Notes under the pieces: generated by a model
Told to the model about the DNA's origin: nothing
Seen by the model: only the letters and a program-made list of their open reading frames with translations
Databases searched by the model: none
Shown here: piece after piece, positions 12,290 to 23,669 of the stretch
Layout of the letters: the number at the start of each line of letters is the position of its first letter
How positions within the stretch are numbered: position 1 is the stretch's first letter
NCBI GenBank assembly: GCA_009760855.2
Contig: WPIO01000058.1
Span: 535,001 to 599,000 of the forward strand
Direction of reading: 5' to 3'
DNA length: 64,000 nt
Source of the DNA: Cristatella mucedo
Lineage: Eukaryota > Bryozoa > Phylactolaemata > Cristatellidae
Made by a program: the position numbers and the translations under genes

Positions 12290-12709
12290 GTCGTGGCATG
12301 CCATTTTCACACTTATAGTGTTTTATACTGTCGAATATGAGCTGATCTTGATGCAATTGCAATGCAAACTGATTTTCTTCCTTTATAAAACTTTTCTCAG
12401 TCACTATAAGCTTGTGAAGCTGCTAATTGATCATCCAGTTATTGAGTACCTTTTACATATATTATGCTGTTTTCTTTGAATGGATTTTTCTGGAGTGCAT
12501 GCGCTGAGAATAATTTCAAGCATGTAAAAAAAATCTTGTCGCACGTTTGGCAATTGATAGACTCAAATGCACAGCCCTGCTTATGCCAAAGCAGTTTTAG
12601 CAAGAATTAATTACTTCATCGTAGTCCTGTGATGAGGTCAGCGACCATCTTAAAAAGCACCACGCGTCACTCTCAGTTAAAGAGGCCTTAATAATAATGT
12701 TCGATGCAG
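12290..12709. other. Intron 3 of copy 1
   Basis: 420 bp, AT-rich, no recognised feature; acceptor GATGCAG ends at 12709. Confidence 0.5.
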
Positions 12710-12859
12710 GCATTGCAAGTCTCTTCAGCTGTGATGAGCGCGGCGAAGTCAGCCGCAGTCGCCTTGCTCGTGAGCCACTGGAGCGCATGCATTCACTTCT
12801 TCGTTCCGTCGGCGATGAACTTTCCCCACGATTCCTGGGTGGTTTGCACAAAAATCAAG
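12710..12859 (+). CDS. HCN-like copy 1, exon 4 (S4-S5 linker, S5)
   Basis: 150 nt, same length and phase as 49970-50119. It encodes ALQVSSAVMSAAKSAAVALL, then VSHWSACIHFFVPSAMNF and DSWVVCTKIK. SHW and the FVP...FP..SWV pattern correspond to CHWDGCLQFLVP and FPPDCWV of vertebrate HCN. The expected donor position reads GCGAGC (12860), a weak GC donor, which may block normal splicing. Confidence 0.85.
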
Positions 12860-12948
12860 GCGAGCATTATTTTATCCTATAGCAAGCACAAACTTCGCAA
12901 GAGGCTGCGACACTGCTGCAGCGACTACTTACCTATATATCTCTGTAG

Positions 12949-13167
12949 GATGCAAATTGGTTCGATCAATATGCCAATGCTTGGTTTAAGGCCGTATCAC
13001 TTCAACTCGGAGTGGGTTATGGGCAATGCCCAGCTTTAAACATGGCTGAGATATGGATATCTATACTAAATATGTTGATGGCTTCAACTATGTGGGTAAT
13101 TCTTGGAGCTCATACGATTGACATGATCTACGGCATAAACACTTCAAAAAATTTGTTCAACGCTCAC
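12949..13167 (+). CDS. HCN-like copy 1, exon 5 (pore loop and S6)
   Basis: 219 nt, same length and phase (0-0) as 50267-50485. It encodes DANWFDQYANAWFKAVSLQL, then the filter GVGYGQ, then S6 (WVILGAHTIDMIYGINTS). Vertebrate HCN has CIGYGA at the filter; here the Cys is Gly. Donor GTAAGT is strong. About 73% identical to the other copy by hand count, with no stops. Confidence 0.92.
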
Positions 13168-14749
13168 GTAAGTGTTAATGCATCAATTTTTTGAGAACTA
13201 GCACAGCTGGTAAGATTAAAATGTAACCGTGTAAATCATCAGTAAATTAATTTACATGTGATTTTTCTCAGTGATCGCATTTTTTGGGAGGAATTCTGTT
13301 ATATCACATCTAAAGCGAGATAATGTCAGCGAGAAGAATTTCGCTGATTTTGTACTGACCTATATTTTGTGATATACGAATGTGCAGAGGCCTAATATAG
13401 CAGTTCTAAGTTAACTAAAAATTTCATAAATTTGATTAATCGTGAACTATGCCAACTTTATTTTCAGTGGTTGACCTTGTGTATTCAAAGTAAACATAGC
13501 AAACTATACATAAAAAATAAGTTTTTTCATTTGATAAATGAGCAAACTACAGAAAAGCACTTTTGAGTAATTGTTAAATTAGTGTGTATTTTTAAACTGC
13601 ATTTTACAGACAAATGCATTTTAAAATCAATACTTCTATATGTATACGTATTGCAGTTGCCTAGGTAAAAAAAAGCAATTATGTTCTGTGATGGGGCCAA
13701 TTTAAGATTTTTATAAAGATCCAAAATTGATTTTTATTTGGATGAAATTAGAGAAAGGGAATTTTAAACAAGACAAATAAAAGGCTATGCTACATTGTAA
13801 AATTACTTATATTTGAGAGAATTTACAAACGACATATCATTTGCAAGCACTTTTCAACTTTCATGGACATATTCACGTAAGTAAATTAAATCGAGGGTGG
13901 ATCGCAGCTCTGACTTATAATTGCAGATGCAAGAAAGGCGTAAATAGTATATACATTTGTCATGCTCGCCATATAGCCTAAATAAACTTACAGCGACGTG
14001 TTTTTGCTTTGATGTGCTAGTTGTTGAGGAATTTGATAAATTATATCGCAGTTATTTGTTTTTGTTTACAAAATTATTCGAATTGGTTGATGACTTCACG
14101 AATCGGAGAGAGCTCTCCCATATTTCCATAGTAATATACCAAGCAATACTCAAGCTGATTATTTCCAAACTGAAGCATGCACATAACGGATATCGCATCT
14201 TTGATTAAAATGTATGCATGCAATATAGCCAAATAAGAATGAGGACCTCGTCAGAATTGACCCAGCTATTTTCTGAGTGGTGAACCTGGCACTAAAATAA
14301 ATTAGGATATACCAAGAAGTTCATGATTGTTTATGCTGTGAAGTGCTAGTGTATTGAAAATTTATTTTCTTAAAGTTGTTGATTGGTCTTCTTTGGCATG
14401 CATACTAATATATAACATCATTTAGCCGCTAGTACTTACAGCTAGGGTTTCTGGTAACTATATAGCAGTAACCGTAAAAAGCTGTTTTATACCCAAGAAA
14501 TGAGTATACAGCTTTTTTATGTGCTACTGTTTCAACGGGAAATTTTTGAACAAAGAGATACTACAACTGAAGCTTAGACTTCATTATGCAACGGAAAACA
14601 GATTTATAAAATTTATTTTGAGTGAATTGGTGATTTTTTATGTTGGTTTTATCCTACTGGCCAACACTAAAATTAAAGTGCAATTTTCAATAATTAAGTA
14701 TGATATTAATTAAATTGATCGTGTGGCATCAACAAATATTGATTTTCTT
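13168..14749. other. Intron 5 of copy 1, AT-rich part
   Basis: Very AT-rich sequence without recognised repeats or coding similarity. Confidence 0.5.
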
Positions 14750-16555
14750 TTCAGCTAAGTCTTCAGTTTGGGAATACACCGAAAAACGAAAAAGTCCAAT
14801 TACAGAACAACTAAAAAGTCAACGTGGACAATGCAATAAAGTCATAAAATGTTCTGGAAAACTCCACGATAACGTTGAAGAATCATCTGAAAATACAGGG
14901 AATTGATTTCGATAATTCTGTTGAATGTTGTCCATCCCAGCAAGAGCACTTGATAAATAAGAGAACAGAAACGACTGCCAATTGTCTGGCGCAAAAGAGT
15001 GATGGAGATTGTTACCGATGTGGCTACTGATTGTTACTGATATGGCTACTGATAGAATGTCGATTAGAGCTATCGCTAGAAACAAGTATATTCGGCTATT
15101 ATTTTATGCGACGGATTAAAACTTCCAGCGGACGAAGCAATGTGATGAAGCTGGTGCATGATGATTACGAAGAGAAACCAAACGATTGCTGACATCAAGG
15201 AAGAACTCGGGAGAAAAGTAAAGTTTAGCATAACTGTGGATGGATGCATAACCGTGAGAGGACGTCAATTCTTCAGGGTCAAAACTCATGATAGCGGCGA
15301 TGAAAACAATAATCAAGACGGGTCTTGCTCGCATATTTGCTTCGTGCACTGGTCTCGATATAAACGAATCAATGAAGTACCATTTGAGCGTTTTTGGAAT
15401 AACAATTGAGAGAGATTTGGTGGGATCTACTCTGGACGGCGCTGCAGTAAATAAGAAATGCATTAGCCACATCGATGTCATCGGACAGTTCTGCTTAAAC
15501 CAGGGTCTGCACCTTGGACTATGTGACACATTGTACAAGAAGAGTAGTGAGATGGATAATTTAAACCTGAAAGTGAAGATATTGATGGACTGGACAATTT
15601 TGAAGCAGGTAGTGACTTAAAAGTGCTCAGCGATGATACATTAGAAGGATACGTTGATTACCATGATAAGCTCACAAAATCGTGCAAAATTTTCAAGCTA
15701 ATCAAAGATAAACTGTTCAAAATATATTTTTTATAATCCAAAGTAAAATCTGAGTTTGGATGCGAGATTGTGCTGCATATTGACTTGCAGACGAGCTTAC
15801 ACTCCATCCCACAAATGTTAAAGCAGTTATTAAAGACAGAAGTTGCCATCCGCGAGACACTAACTAAATTCAGAGCGCCGGAAATGATTGAGGTATTGGA
15901 TTTTGACGCTCTCAAAACTCTCCTGAAGGCAATGAAACATATGAAACTTGCTGTTGCTAATTCAAGTCGAGAGGACGCGACGTCGATCGGTGCTGACACA
16001 AATTTAGAATTCAAGTTCAATAATCTTTCTAACCTGAATAGTGAGGTTAGTACCAAGATCATGGAAAATTTGAAGTGTCGCATTAAACAGCGATTGAACA
16101 CGGATCTCATGAACCTGTTTAGCAGTCTCAAAGATTCATCTGTAGCCGTGTCAAAAACTATGCTAATTTTCACAGGACATCTAGCGCCTTGTCTATTTAG
16201 AGTAGACGATGCAGAAGTTATGATCGAACAGTCGTCAAATGATGCTGAAAGTATGAACTTGTCTTTTCAAGATAAGTTGAAATTTTCGCTTTAATAGGAT
16301 GGATTTTCAGTTACAGTCGGAGGGCAAAGCAGTTTTAGATGCTTTAGTTAAAAATTCACGCTCTTCAAGAACTCTGGCCGGCGCATTGAAAGTCTCCAGA
16401 AATCTTACAAGGCAAGTATATCCATTGATCCGACGTCAACGCACTATGAAAGAATTCCTTTGGTCTGCTCAGATTTCTGTACACAACTAAAATCTCGTCT
16501 CTCAAACAAGTCGCTTAATGCACTTGTACTCTTGAAATATTCTCATAAGAAGTAA
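14750..16555 (+). mobile_element. hAT transposase relic with BED-type zinc finger
   Basis: Cut-and-paste transposase remnant in several frames. Near 14750-14900 is a BED-finger-like stretch (SSVWEYTEKR, then QCNKVIKCSGKLHDN). Near 15185-15260 is IKEELGRKVKFSITVDGC, and at 15400-15540 LVGSTLDGAAVNKK and HLGLCDTLYKK, which match the DDE/RNase H region of BED-containing hAT proteins. At 15770-16294 is a helical region. The C-terminus, FCTQLKSRLSNKSLNALVLL, stops at 16553-16555 and matches the hAT dimerisation tail. Frame changes near 15280, 15620-15770 and 16295 show it is inactive. Terminal inverted repeats were not found. It lies in intron 5 of the upstream channel copy. Confidence 0.85.
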
Positions 16556-18234
16556 AACTGTATTAATTTAGAACTTACCAAGAAAGATATCTAATAAAAC
16601 GAGTTTCATCACAAAAACAAACTATTGACTGTAAAATTAGTGAAAAATGGAAAAAGAAATCTGAAACAGCCGTTAATGGCTGTTTTCGAAAATTGAAAAT
16701 CATAAAAAGGTTTTACAGAATGACATTTTTCAGGAATCTACTTAAGCGGCCCACTACAGTGAGCTCAACATCGCATTTTAAATTGGACCGCCAGCAAGCT
16801 GACTCATCTTTCACCGAAACTGGATGATATTATTTTAGAATGGCCAATGTGCGTATATAGCTAGATTATGCACGCTCCTCAGCCTGTGGGTGATGAGAAG
16901 TCCTTTTTACTCGTCCTAGACTGTAGATATCGTTTCCAGATATCTGAATTCTAGGCTAAACTATAAGTTGGAAGCGGGAGAAGCTTCTCGATAATTTAAT
17001 CACAGCTCCCCTCAAATTCATGTCTTCTCACATGTTCTGCATCCTTCACTAAAATATATGACAAAAACCGACTCTCTAAATTTATATGGATTATATTCGC
17101 CTCAATGACCTAAAATATCCTATTTTAAAGATGGAGCTGAAAACATTGAAGGGTCAGAGTCGTGTAACATTCAGTTCATGGCGATTAGAGAGTATGCGAG
17201 TGCCAACGTTTCCCTCTTGCGGGCAGTGACGAAGGTAGGAGCATTGTGCCACTGTTGGTTGTGGCCGTGTAGAGTGTGAGTATCAGCTCACTCACAGCCG
17301 TTAGTGCTGCAAGCAATCGTTTTCAGCCACCGCGGATCCTCCACAGGTGATCAGAGTTGATAACTATTGATACCACGTAGCCCATGTCAGCTCTAGCTTA
17401 GTCATTATTAATAGATGTGATGCGTGACAGAAGCTCTGTTAAAGCTGCAGGTGGAAGGCGAGTCCTGAATGTCTGTAAGCGCAATGCGCTTCTGTCGAGC
17501 TGTGGCATACATTTATGTGGCTTGGCTTTTATTCGCTCTTGCTTTTTGTTAATTACAGCTAGCGGTACTCTTTTGGAGCCTGGTTAGAAGCTTGTGAAAT
17601 TTCCAAATATCTCTGAGGGCTTAATGACGAGGCAACGGTCTCAGTTCTCTAAGCACTCAGAAAATGACACATAATTTGAATGCGCCGTCATTACGCCAAC
17701 ATGCTCGCCATTAATTACCAGCTTTTATAGCGCACTGCCTGTTTTAAATTCAATGACTTTACTGTGAGGCGAATGAAACGAAGTGTCTGACAGTTTAAAC
17801 GACAGCCACGATCTGTTTAGCTGTATCGCGGCAAAAACGTGTGCTCGCATACATTTATTATACGCAGGGCTGCAATCGTCATTCTCCTTCATTCATTGAG
17901 GAGAATATTGATACAATAGTAATAAGGTTTTGTACAATGCCCTAAGGGAGTTCGCCAATTCACGCATCGACTTTCGCGGCTTTAATTGATCGTGGTTTTT
18001 CAAATATGTTCATGAAAAGGTTGATCGAGGTAGTGCAAATGATGCAGCGGGTTCTCTGTTGTCTGACACAATTATACACCCCTGTTTTACAATTAAACTA
18101 AAATTACTGCGTGCATGGAATCTAGACCTATGTATTCCAGCACGCTCGCAAATCCTTCAACGCCATGTGCAGTGGCTCGATCACCCTTTGTGTGTGGGCA
18201 AAAACTTAAAAAAATACGGTGCTGCGAAACCAAG
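16556..18234. other. Intron 5 of copy 1; no feature recognised
   Basis: No coding similarity seen. The first part could include the untranslated 3' end of the hAT element; the later part may include the unseen left end of the Tigger-like element. Confidence 0.4.
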
Positions 18235-18718
18235 CCATCCAGAGCGTGCTGTTCACTGATTGGCTGTTACATCTTCCTTTCCTGGCCACTGATTGGCTCT
18301 GCCTCATGAAAGTTGCCCTAGCTCTTCTTTGCTGTTTAGTACGTATCTTCAACTTAATTGCTTCATCATCGAATAGGTTGAACAATATACATAGGTTAGT
18401 GGTTCTATGTAATGACTTTGTGTGTAATTAAATTTACAATAATAAAAGTACGGTATTTGTAACGTCTAATTTGTCTTATTTTTTCTTAATGTGCCTCATA
18501 TATTGGGTAACACGAGTGTAATGACAACTTTAGAGGTGTTATTTCATATCCAGAGGGCTCTAATAATGGTAAAACCGTATTTAGAGGGTCTTAAACAGGT
18601 TTTGTATGCTCTAATCACAAAAAATATTCAATTTATAATAAATAATCCTACTTCGCGGAAATTCACTTATCGCGGTAGATTCCGGAACTGATTAACCGCG
18701 ATAAATGAGGGAGCACTG
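18235..18718. mobile_element. pogo/Tigger-like non-autonomous element, right end
   Basis: The sequence ends AACCGCGATAAATGAG then GGAGCACTG at 18718 and is followed by TA, the target of Tc1/mariner-superfamily elements. Upstream lies CTTCGCGGAAATTCACTTAT and CGCGGTAGATTCCGG, the CGCGATAA-type subterminal sequence I recall from Tigger/pogo elements and their MITEs. No transposase is encoded. The left inverted repeat was not found, so the start given is a guess that includes two GATTGGCTGT/GATTGGCTCT motifs. Confidence 0.5.
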
Positions 18719-18823
18719 TATATCTCATTAGTTTTTGACTTTTTAAAACGTCAAAAGTTATGCACTGTTAATGGCACATGAAATCGATGTTCGAAATCAG
18801 ACCAAACATGGGTGGCGTTTCAG

Positions 18824-18970
18824 ATGCAAGAAACTCATGAATACATCATTGCCATGAAACTTCCAACGCCTCTACGCCAGAAAATCTACGACTACTACGA
18901 CTGCAAATATTGGACAGCAGTGCACAACGAGGAGAAAATTCTTGGGGAGCTGTCAGACGTTCTGAAGCAT
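18824..18970 (+). CDS. HCN-like copy 1, exon 6 (C-linker)
   Basis: 147 nt, phase 0-0, acceptor GTTTCAG, donor GTGAGA. It encodes MQETHEYIIAMKLPTPLRQ, then KIYDYYDCKYW and NEEKILGELSDVLKH. This is the HCN C-linker A'-D' helix region (compare LPADMRQKIHDYYEHRY). Length equals the downstream exon 52312-52458. Confidence 0.9.
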
Positions 18971-19869
18971 GTGAGAAGACTTTTGAAAATTCAATTTGGC
19001 TTGCACTAGCACGGAGCACTTGTATAGCTTCTAACAATTTTAAGAACTCTAAATGCCGCGATGTCTAGTCATTCAATGTCCATTGATAGCGGTGATATAC
19101 CTTGCATCATAATATCTTTTTAATCTTTGAAAAGGCTAATTAAAGAGCTGCATTAGGTTTTCTCAGAGAAAGCTGAAACGGTTCTAATATGACTGCTCTT
19201 CTTGTCAGACGTCGGCGATGTTTGGCGCGTTTGTATGATACATACGTTCGCGTTTCATCTCAAATGGAATTTCTGAGCATAGAGTAGTACGAAAACACAG
19301 TGTCAGGCAGTTCCGTAGAGCTGCAGAACTACTTAAGTTTGCTGCTCGTCTAGTGGCTGCGACTAAGTCGATTCTGCGAAACATGAACGCAAGCAAGTAG
19401 TGGTAGACCCCAGAGCCGTAAGATCTAGGCTGCTGTAGCCAGCACCTCAAAGTATGAGTAGCCAGTTGTAGGAGTTTCCTTAATTATTTGACTTTTATGC
19501 ATACAAGAGAAGAAAATGACACCAATCAATATTGCCGACATCACAGTAATAAGTTGGACCAGGCTTATATACATAGGGTTATTGCACTTCAGCACCCAGG
19601 TAATGAATTCAAAGTCGACAGCCGGCTATCATTCACTATCGGTTGCGAATTAGTTGATAAAGGTTGCAACCAGGGTAATAGTTCTCTAAGCCTTTTGAAA
19701 GATAATGCAAATGAGGCTGTTAATTCAGCCTAACTTTTGTTTGTCTCAGGATTGAGATACTCGTGTAAGATCTTAGCTTAAGATCATCGTACAGTCCGTT
19801 CATAATTATAATTATCTGCCTTAGATTGTGAGCTCACAATTAATAACAAAAACAATAATAATAGTAATA
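18971..19869. other. Intron after C-linker exon of copy 1
   Basis: The expected first CNBD exon (about 175 nt with a PGD...G..MY pattern) was searched for by eye in three plus-strand frames and not found convincingly. Confidence 0.4.
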
Positions 19870-20160
19870 AATTGGTATATCACATTCTGAGAACCGAGTC
19901 TCTTCCTAGGCACTTTACAAATGCTGTATAGAAAGCATTACCAAATGTTTGGCGGTAACATGTTTGGTGGTAACAAGCAGCAGGCATAGTGCAAGCAGGA
20001 GCATGCACACGAAGAACGAATCGCAAAGACCCACCAAATGCTGTAATAAACAGATGCGCTGTGTATGCTTCGTTTTTAAGTGTCGTCATGTCAGGAACGT
20101 TGTGACATGCGTTGGTAGTAAGTTCCAGGCTTTGGAAGCATAAGAACTAAAAAGCATTCT
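19870..20160 (-). mobile_element. LINE A 3' end, GGTAAC subfamily
   Basis: Plus-strand GAGTCTCTTCCTAGGCACTTT at 19898, then AAAGCATTACCAAATG and repeated GGTGGTAACA, as at 5080-5200. Further on, AGTTCCAGGCTTTGGAAGCATA near 20120 is the antisense of the C-terminal KAWNS region. Confidence 0.75.
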
Positions 20161-21387
20161 CTAGGGAAATCTTGGAATTTTTTATGTACTGCGGTGAAGG
20201 CTTTAAAGGAGTAAACTGAGAATAATTTCAAAATTTTTAATTCAATTTGAAATTAGAGCTGGGAGAGCAAATCTTTTCTTTTCCTTCCCAGTGTTTCTAA
20301 TCACTAAGGACCTCTTTCCATTAGTCAACGCCCGCTAGCGAATGAGCTGTAACATTCTTTTCGGGTAGGTGGATGGCTGGTAGTTTAGTGCTGCTAAGAG
20401 AATGCGAAAAGTTGATTCTATAAATTTGAAACCATGAAAAACTAAGTAGAACAAGCTTCGGTGATTTGCCAAGTAGCGAGGCGGACTCATCTTTGACTGT
20501 AGACTTGGATAAAAACTGATTCGATTGGCCTGCCCATCGAACAACGTCGAATAACATGGCTTCAACCGCATCGGTTTCGATCGCTCGACGTCATGCAGCT
20601 GAGTTTTTTGTTGGTCTTCACCAAGGGATAATTGAACCAGCACCTATACGTATCTGTCGTTAAAGCTAACGCGTTTCTTTGCATCAATATCCCCGTCTGT
20701 TACTCCATGAAGCCAGAGCAGCTGGAAATATGCCACTCTTGGAGTAATCTATAGAACATTTAAAGCATAAATGGCTTTTGGTGTGAATTGGCGGCCAATA
20801 TGGCCAGAAATTGGGAGTAGTTGAAAAGAATGGCAAGAATTAGAAATGTCGACAAGACGAGCTATCTCGAAGACCGAGACTCTTTTAGCGATTCTCTAGA
20901 TGTAAAGGAACCAAGATAAGGGGGCCTCACGGGTCAAGCTAATAATTATACTTTGGATCCGCTGATCCGCAGAAACAATGGAGACATGCTAGCTATTTAT
21001 TGGATCTGAAGATCACCCACCTAGCACCCACATTAAGCATCAACTGTAGAGGCCTAAAAGCTTTTTTGGAAGCTCTGCAAACAGTAAGTAGCGCTAGTTT
21101 AGTCTAGAGAGTATGGCAATCACCTGGTTGCCAAGATATTCTTAGGATTTCAGGGAAAAGTATTTCGTACGGTGCATTTGATGTACCCGCTGAAATTACG
21201 TTCCGAAACTTGTGCGAATTCACTGATTGTGCTGCCTACAATATAAAGTATCTATTGATAGGAAACCCTTGAAAGATCAAGGGAATACCAATGCAACTCG
21301 TAATGGATTGTCTTTTGGTATGTCTTGCGTGTGCCAGTGCATGCATTTTCGACAGCCGCAGAATGCATAAAGATGTTTAACTTTCAG
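20161..21387. other. Non-coding stretch before the last exons of copy 1
   Basis: No recognised repeat apart from about 30 bp near 20685-20715 resembling the LINE B 3' end (GTTACTCCATGAAGCC). In the intact copy the first CNBD exon would lie 100-350 bp before this stretch's end; nothing convincing is there. Confidence 0.4.
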
Positions 21388-21462
21388 GAACTGGGGAAAT
21401 ACAGAGCGCCGGAGGTGGAATAACAATAAAAAACCTGCCTGTCAGCGGATGCGTTTTTAGAG
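21388..21462 (+). CDS. HCN-like copy 1, exon 8 (CNBD beta-roll)
   Basis: 75 nt between acceptor CTTTCAG and a GC donor (GCAAGT at 21463), phase 1-1. The encoded GTGEIQSAGGG then TIKNLPVSGCVFR aligns with GVVEILNARGKSITKLLGGS of the other copy (69 nt), two codons longer. The Gly of the FGE motif is Arg (FRE). The position 116 bp before the last exon mirrors the other copy. Confidence 0.65.
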
Positions 21463-21578
21463 GCAAGTACGTAATGACGGCTTACTAGTCACACTCTGTC
21501 CATGCGTAAAGCCAGCCTGCTTTAACCAACTAAATGTTGGCCCTACTTTGACTTATTTGTACTCATCTTTTTCTTTAG

Positions 21579-21763
21579 AGGTTTTTCTTAAATATACAAA
21601 AATGTATGGAACTTCCAACAAAAATGCTATTGCGTATTGCCACGTGTTTGCCTTGGAAAAAGGTAATTTAGACAGAACTTTCAAGGAATATCTAATGATG
21701 AGGACTCACCTACAGCACGTAGCTATCAGGCGTGAATCTCTACTCAGCGCTTTTCACGATTGA
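21579..21763 (+). CDS. HCN-like copy 1, last exon (CNBD end)
   Basis: Acceptor TTCTTTAG, phase 1. It encodes the end of the beta-roll and the C-helix: AIAYCHVFALEKGNLDRTFK, then YLMMRTHLQHVAIRRESLL, and stops soon after at 21761-21763. The phosphate-binding Arg (HCN2 Arg591 position) is Gly in the MYGTSN stretch, while a C-helix Arg (HCN2 Arg632 position) remains. There is no C-terminal tail beyond the C-helix. Confidence 0.83.
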
Positions 21764-23669
21764 CCATTATCTAAAAGATGCAAGCGTATTTGCTTTCAGA
21801 TCGAGCAAAGGAAGATCGTGGACGGACAAAGTCACCGTGCAAGTATGATTGATAGCTTAAGGCTATTAACTACCGTCAAGTCAAGATCGACTGGTTCTAT
21901 AGGGCGGTGGTGGCATTACTGCTTAACGTCGTGTATCGAAAAACTTCAACAGAAAATCTAGCGCTCATGAGCGCTCATATCACCGAATTTTCAAACGTCA
22001 GAGTCTATCAGCAGATACAATGACTTATTAAAAGTCACACCTACATTGTAAATGAAGTGGTTCGAATATGGCTAGATAAGGCTATGCCCAAGTCAGAATA
22101 ACATTGTGTGGATTTATACGCACTGCAGTCATTCATAGCCTGCTAGCTTTTCTGAGACATCAATGCAGTTGACTGGTAGAACGTGAATAATGAAGAGTAA
22201 AAACCTGCTTTTACATCGGATTCAATGAGAACCAGTCGTTACTAGGGTGCTTCACAAAAAGAGGAGACATGGATACATTCAAAGAAATTAAAATGATACA
22301 TCCTTTAGGGAGGAGCCGAAGTAAAACCTATTGACACAACCATCAAGAATAGTTTAGAGGTAATTGTCATGCGATATCTTGAGCTCGATGTTCAACCCAA
22401 AGAAAAATAGCCAAGAATGCCAATATTTGAAGGAGCGGTGGTGTTTCTTTCTCGAACTTTGAATACAAACCAGCAACTTTTCGGTTAACGTTGATGACTT
22501 TAATCAAAATATGTCGGTATTTTTGCACCGTCAGATAACTAAACCTCAGTCAATGGACTATACAGCTCGCTCAACAGGAATAAAAAAGAAATGTTGTTGA
22601 CATGAAAAGAAGCATGCTTAGTGGCAGTAAATGTTACTTCTGCTAGCTAAGCCGCAACATCAATGTTAGACTCGCTGTGAACCAGAGCCTCTTAGAAGAA
22701 GTAAAATCTCATGCTACCAATTTCCTGCTAGTAAAAGCTACTGCCTGTATACGCTTGTATCTCGATTAGATCACGATTACATCTTTTGGGTCGCGATTAG
22801 ATATCATGCCACAGTTACGGCACAAAGATGACGACAGTGCTAAAGCTTCTGACCATGATGAATTAATTGTTAAGCTGCTATTCACAATTGTTTATTAATC
22901 AGTAAAATAATTTGCAGTTTACTTTGATATACAATTTCCGGGTTTCAGCAAGGCTCAACAATTTTGATTTATTTTTGTGCCTGCAGTTTACGGATCCTCA
23001 ATTGCAAACCGAAAGACGTTTCTATTTTGAGTAAGCTGTGGAAAAATTTTCTTTGCTAAGGTCGCGTAGTTTTCAAGGCTTTGTGAAAGAAAATCTGGCT
23101 TTTATACTGGTATTTGAATTTGATAAGAAAGTCATCATCTTTGAGCCTGCCGATGTTGCATAATCATTTGATTGATTGCAGTACGTTCTGAAGGATAATT
23201 AAATAAGCAGTCAGCTATCTTAGCTATCTGATAAGGTTGTAGTTTTAATGGCTTACAGGCACTAAAAAAAGGAACTGCTATACAAGATTATGTATTCGAA
23301 GAGGCAAGTGGACTAATTGGTTAATCTGTCACTCATCTTTGAGCCCTTTTGTACTCACACTCTGGTCTTTACGGTTTCAAACTGGCCTCTCGTAGTACCG
23401 ACTACTTTTCTGACTACGGTCGATTGGTTGTGCCCTCATCTGACTTCGGACATTACGTATGCCGCGCTTTTAGTTGCCATGCCGTCAGAGATTTGCAACT
23501 CACGACCGACTGAGATCGCATCATCTTAATTTTTGACGTCGTCCAAAAAGAAGCTACACACCTACCATTTCCTCGAAGCCCTCGGTCTTTCCGAGTTAAT
23601 TAACAGTTTCAGAATATTTTGCTCTACAGTTCCGAGACAGCTGAACTAAACTCCATAGTTCGTATGTAA
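21764..23669. other. Intergenic, no gene recognised
   Basis: No repeat family of this window and no coding similarity recognised. It includes the probable 3' UTR of the upstream channel copy. Confidence 0.45.

Larger units (their letters stand above)
2649..21763 (+). pseudogene. HCN-like channel, upstream tandem copy (decayed or cAMP-blind)
   Basis: Relative of hyperpolarization-activated, cyclic-nucleotide-gated cation channels, which sit in the plasma membrane as tetramers. Eight exons match the intact copy at 37754-55857 in order, strand and phase: 2649-2926, 3017-3180, 12039-12289, 12710-12859, 12949-13167, 18824-18970, 21388-21462 and 21579-21763. Transmembrane and pore exons are free of stops; the pore exon agrees with the other copy at about 53 of 73 residues by my count. 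Signs of decay: a frame change in the N-terminal exon near 2600-2650, donors GTCGTG, GCGAGC and GCAAGT after exons 3, 4 and 8, no recognisable counterpart of the 175-nt first CNBD exon, and Gly and Arg contacts of cAMP replaced by Arg and Gly. Skipping the missing exon would shift the frame. The alternative is a live paralogue with a very diverged exon 7. Introns hold LINEs, SINEs and a hAT relic. Confidence 0.6.

Noticed and set aside
19590-19660. Possible missing CNBD exon of the upstream channel copy (HPGNEF then CELVDKG)
   Set aside because: The PG..(about 20 residues)..DKG spacing is suggestive, but no MY motif, no agreement with the neighbouring residues of copy 2, and an implausible distance from exon 8.
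20335-20643. 102-codon minus-strand open frame
   Set aside because: No motif recognised and not part of either LINE family by eye.
21108-21275. Another candidate for that exon (frame with FDVPAEIT and IKYLLIG)
   Set aside because: Position is right and YLL echoes copy 2, but no donor GT follows, the PGD and Gly-Glu-Glu residues are absent, and spacing is five residues too long.
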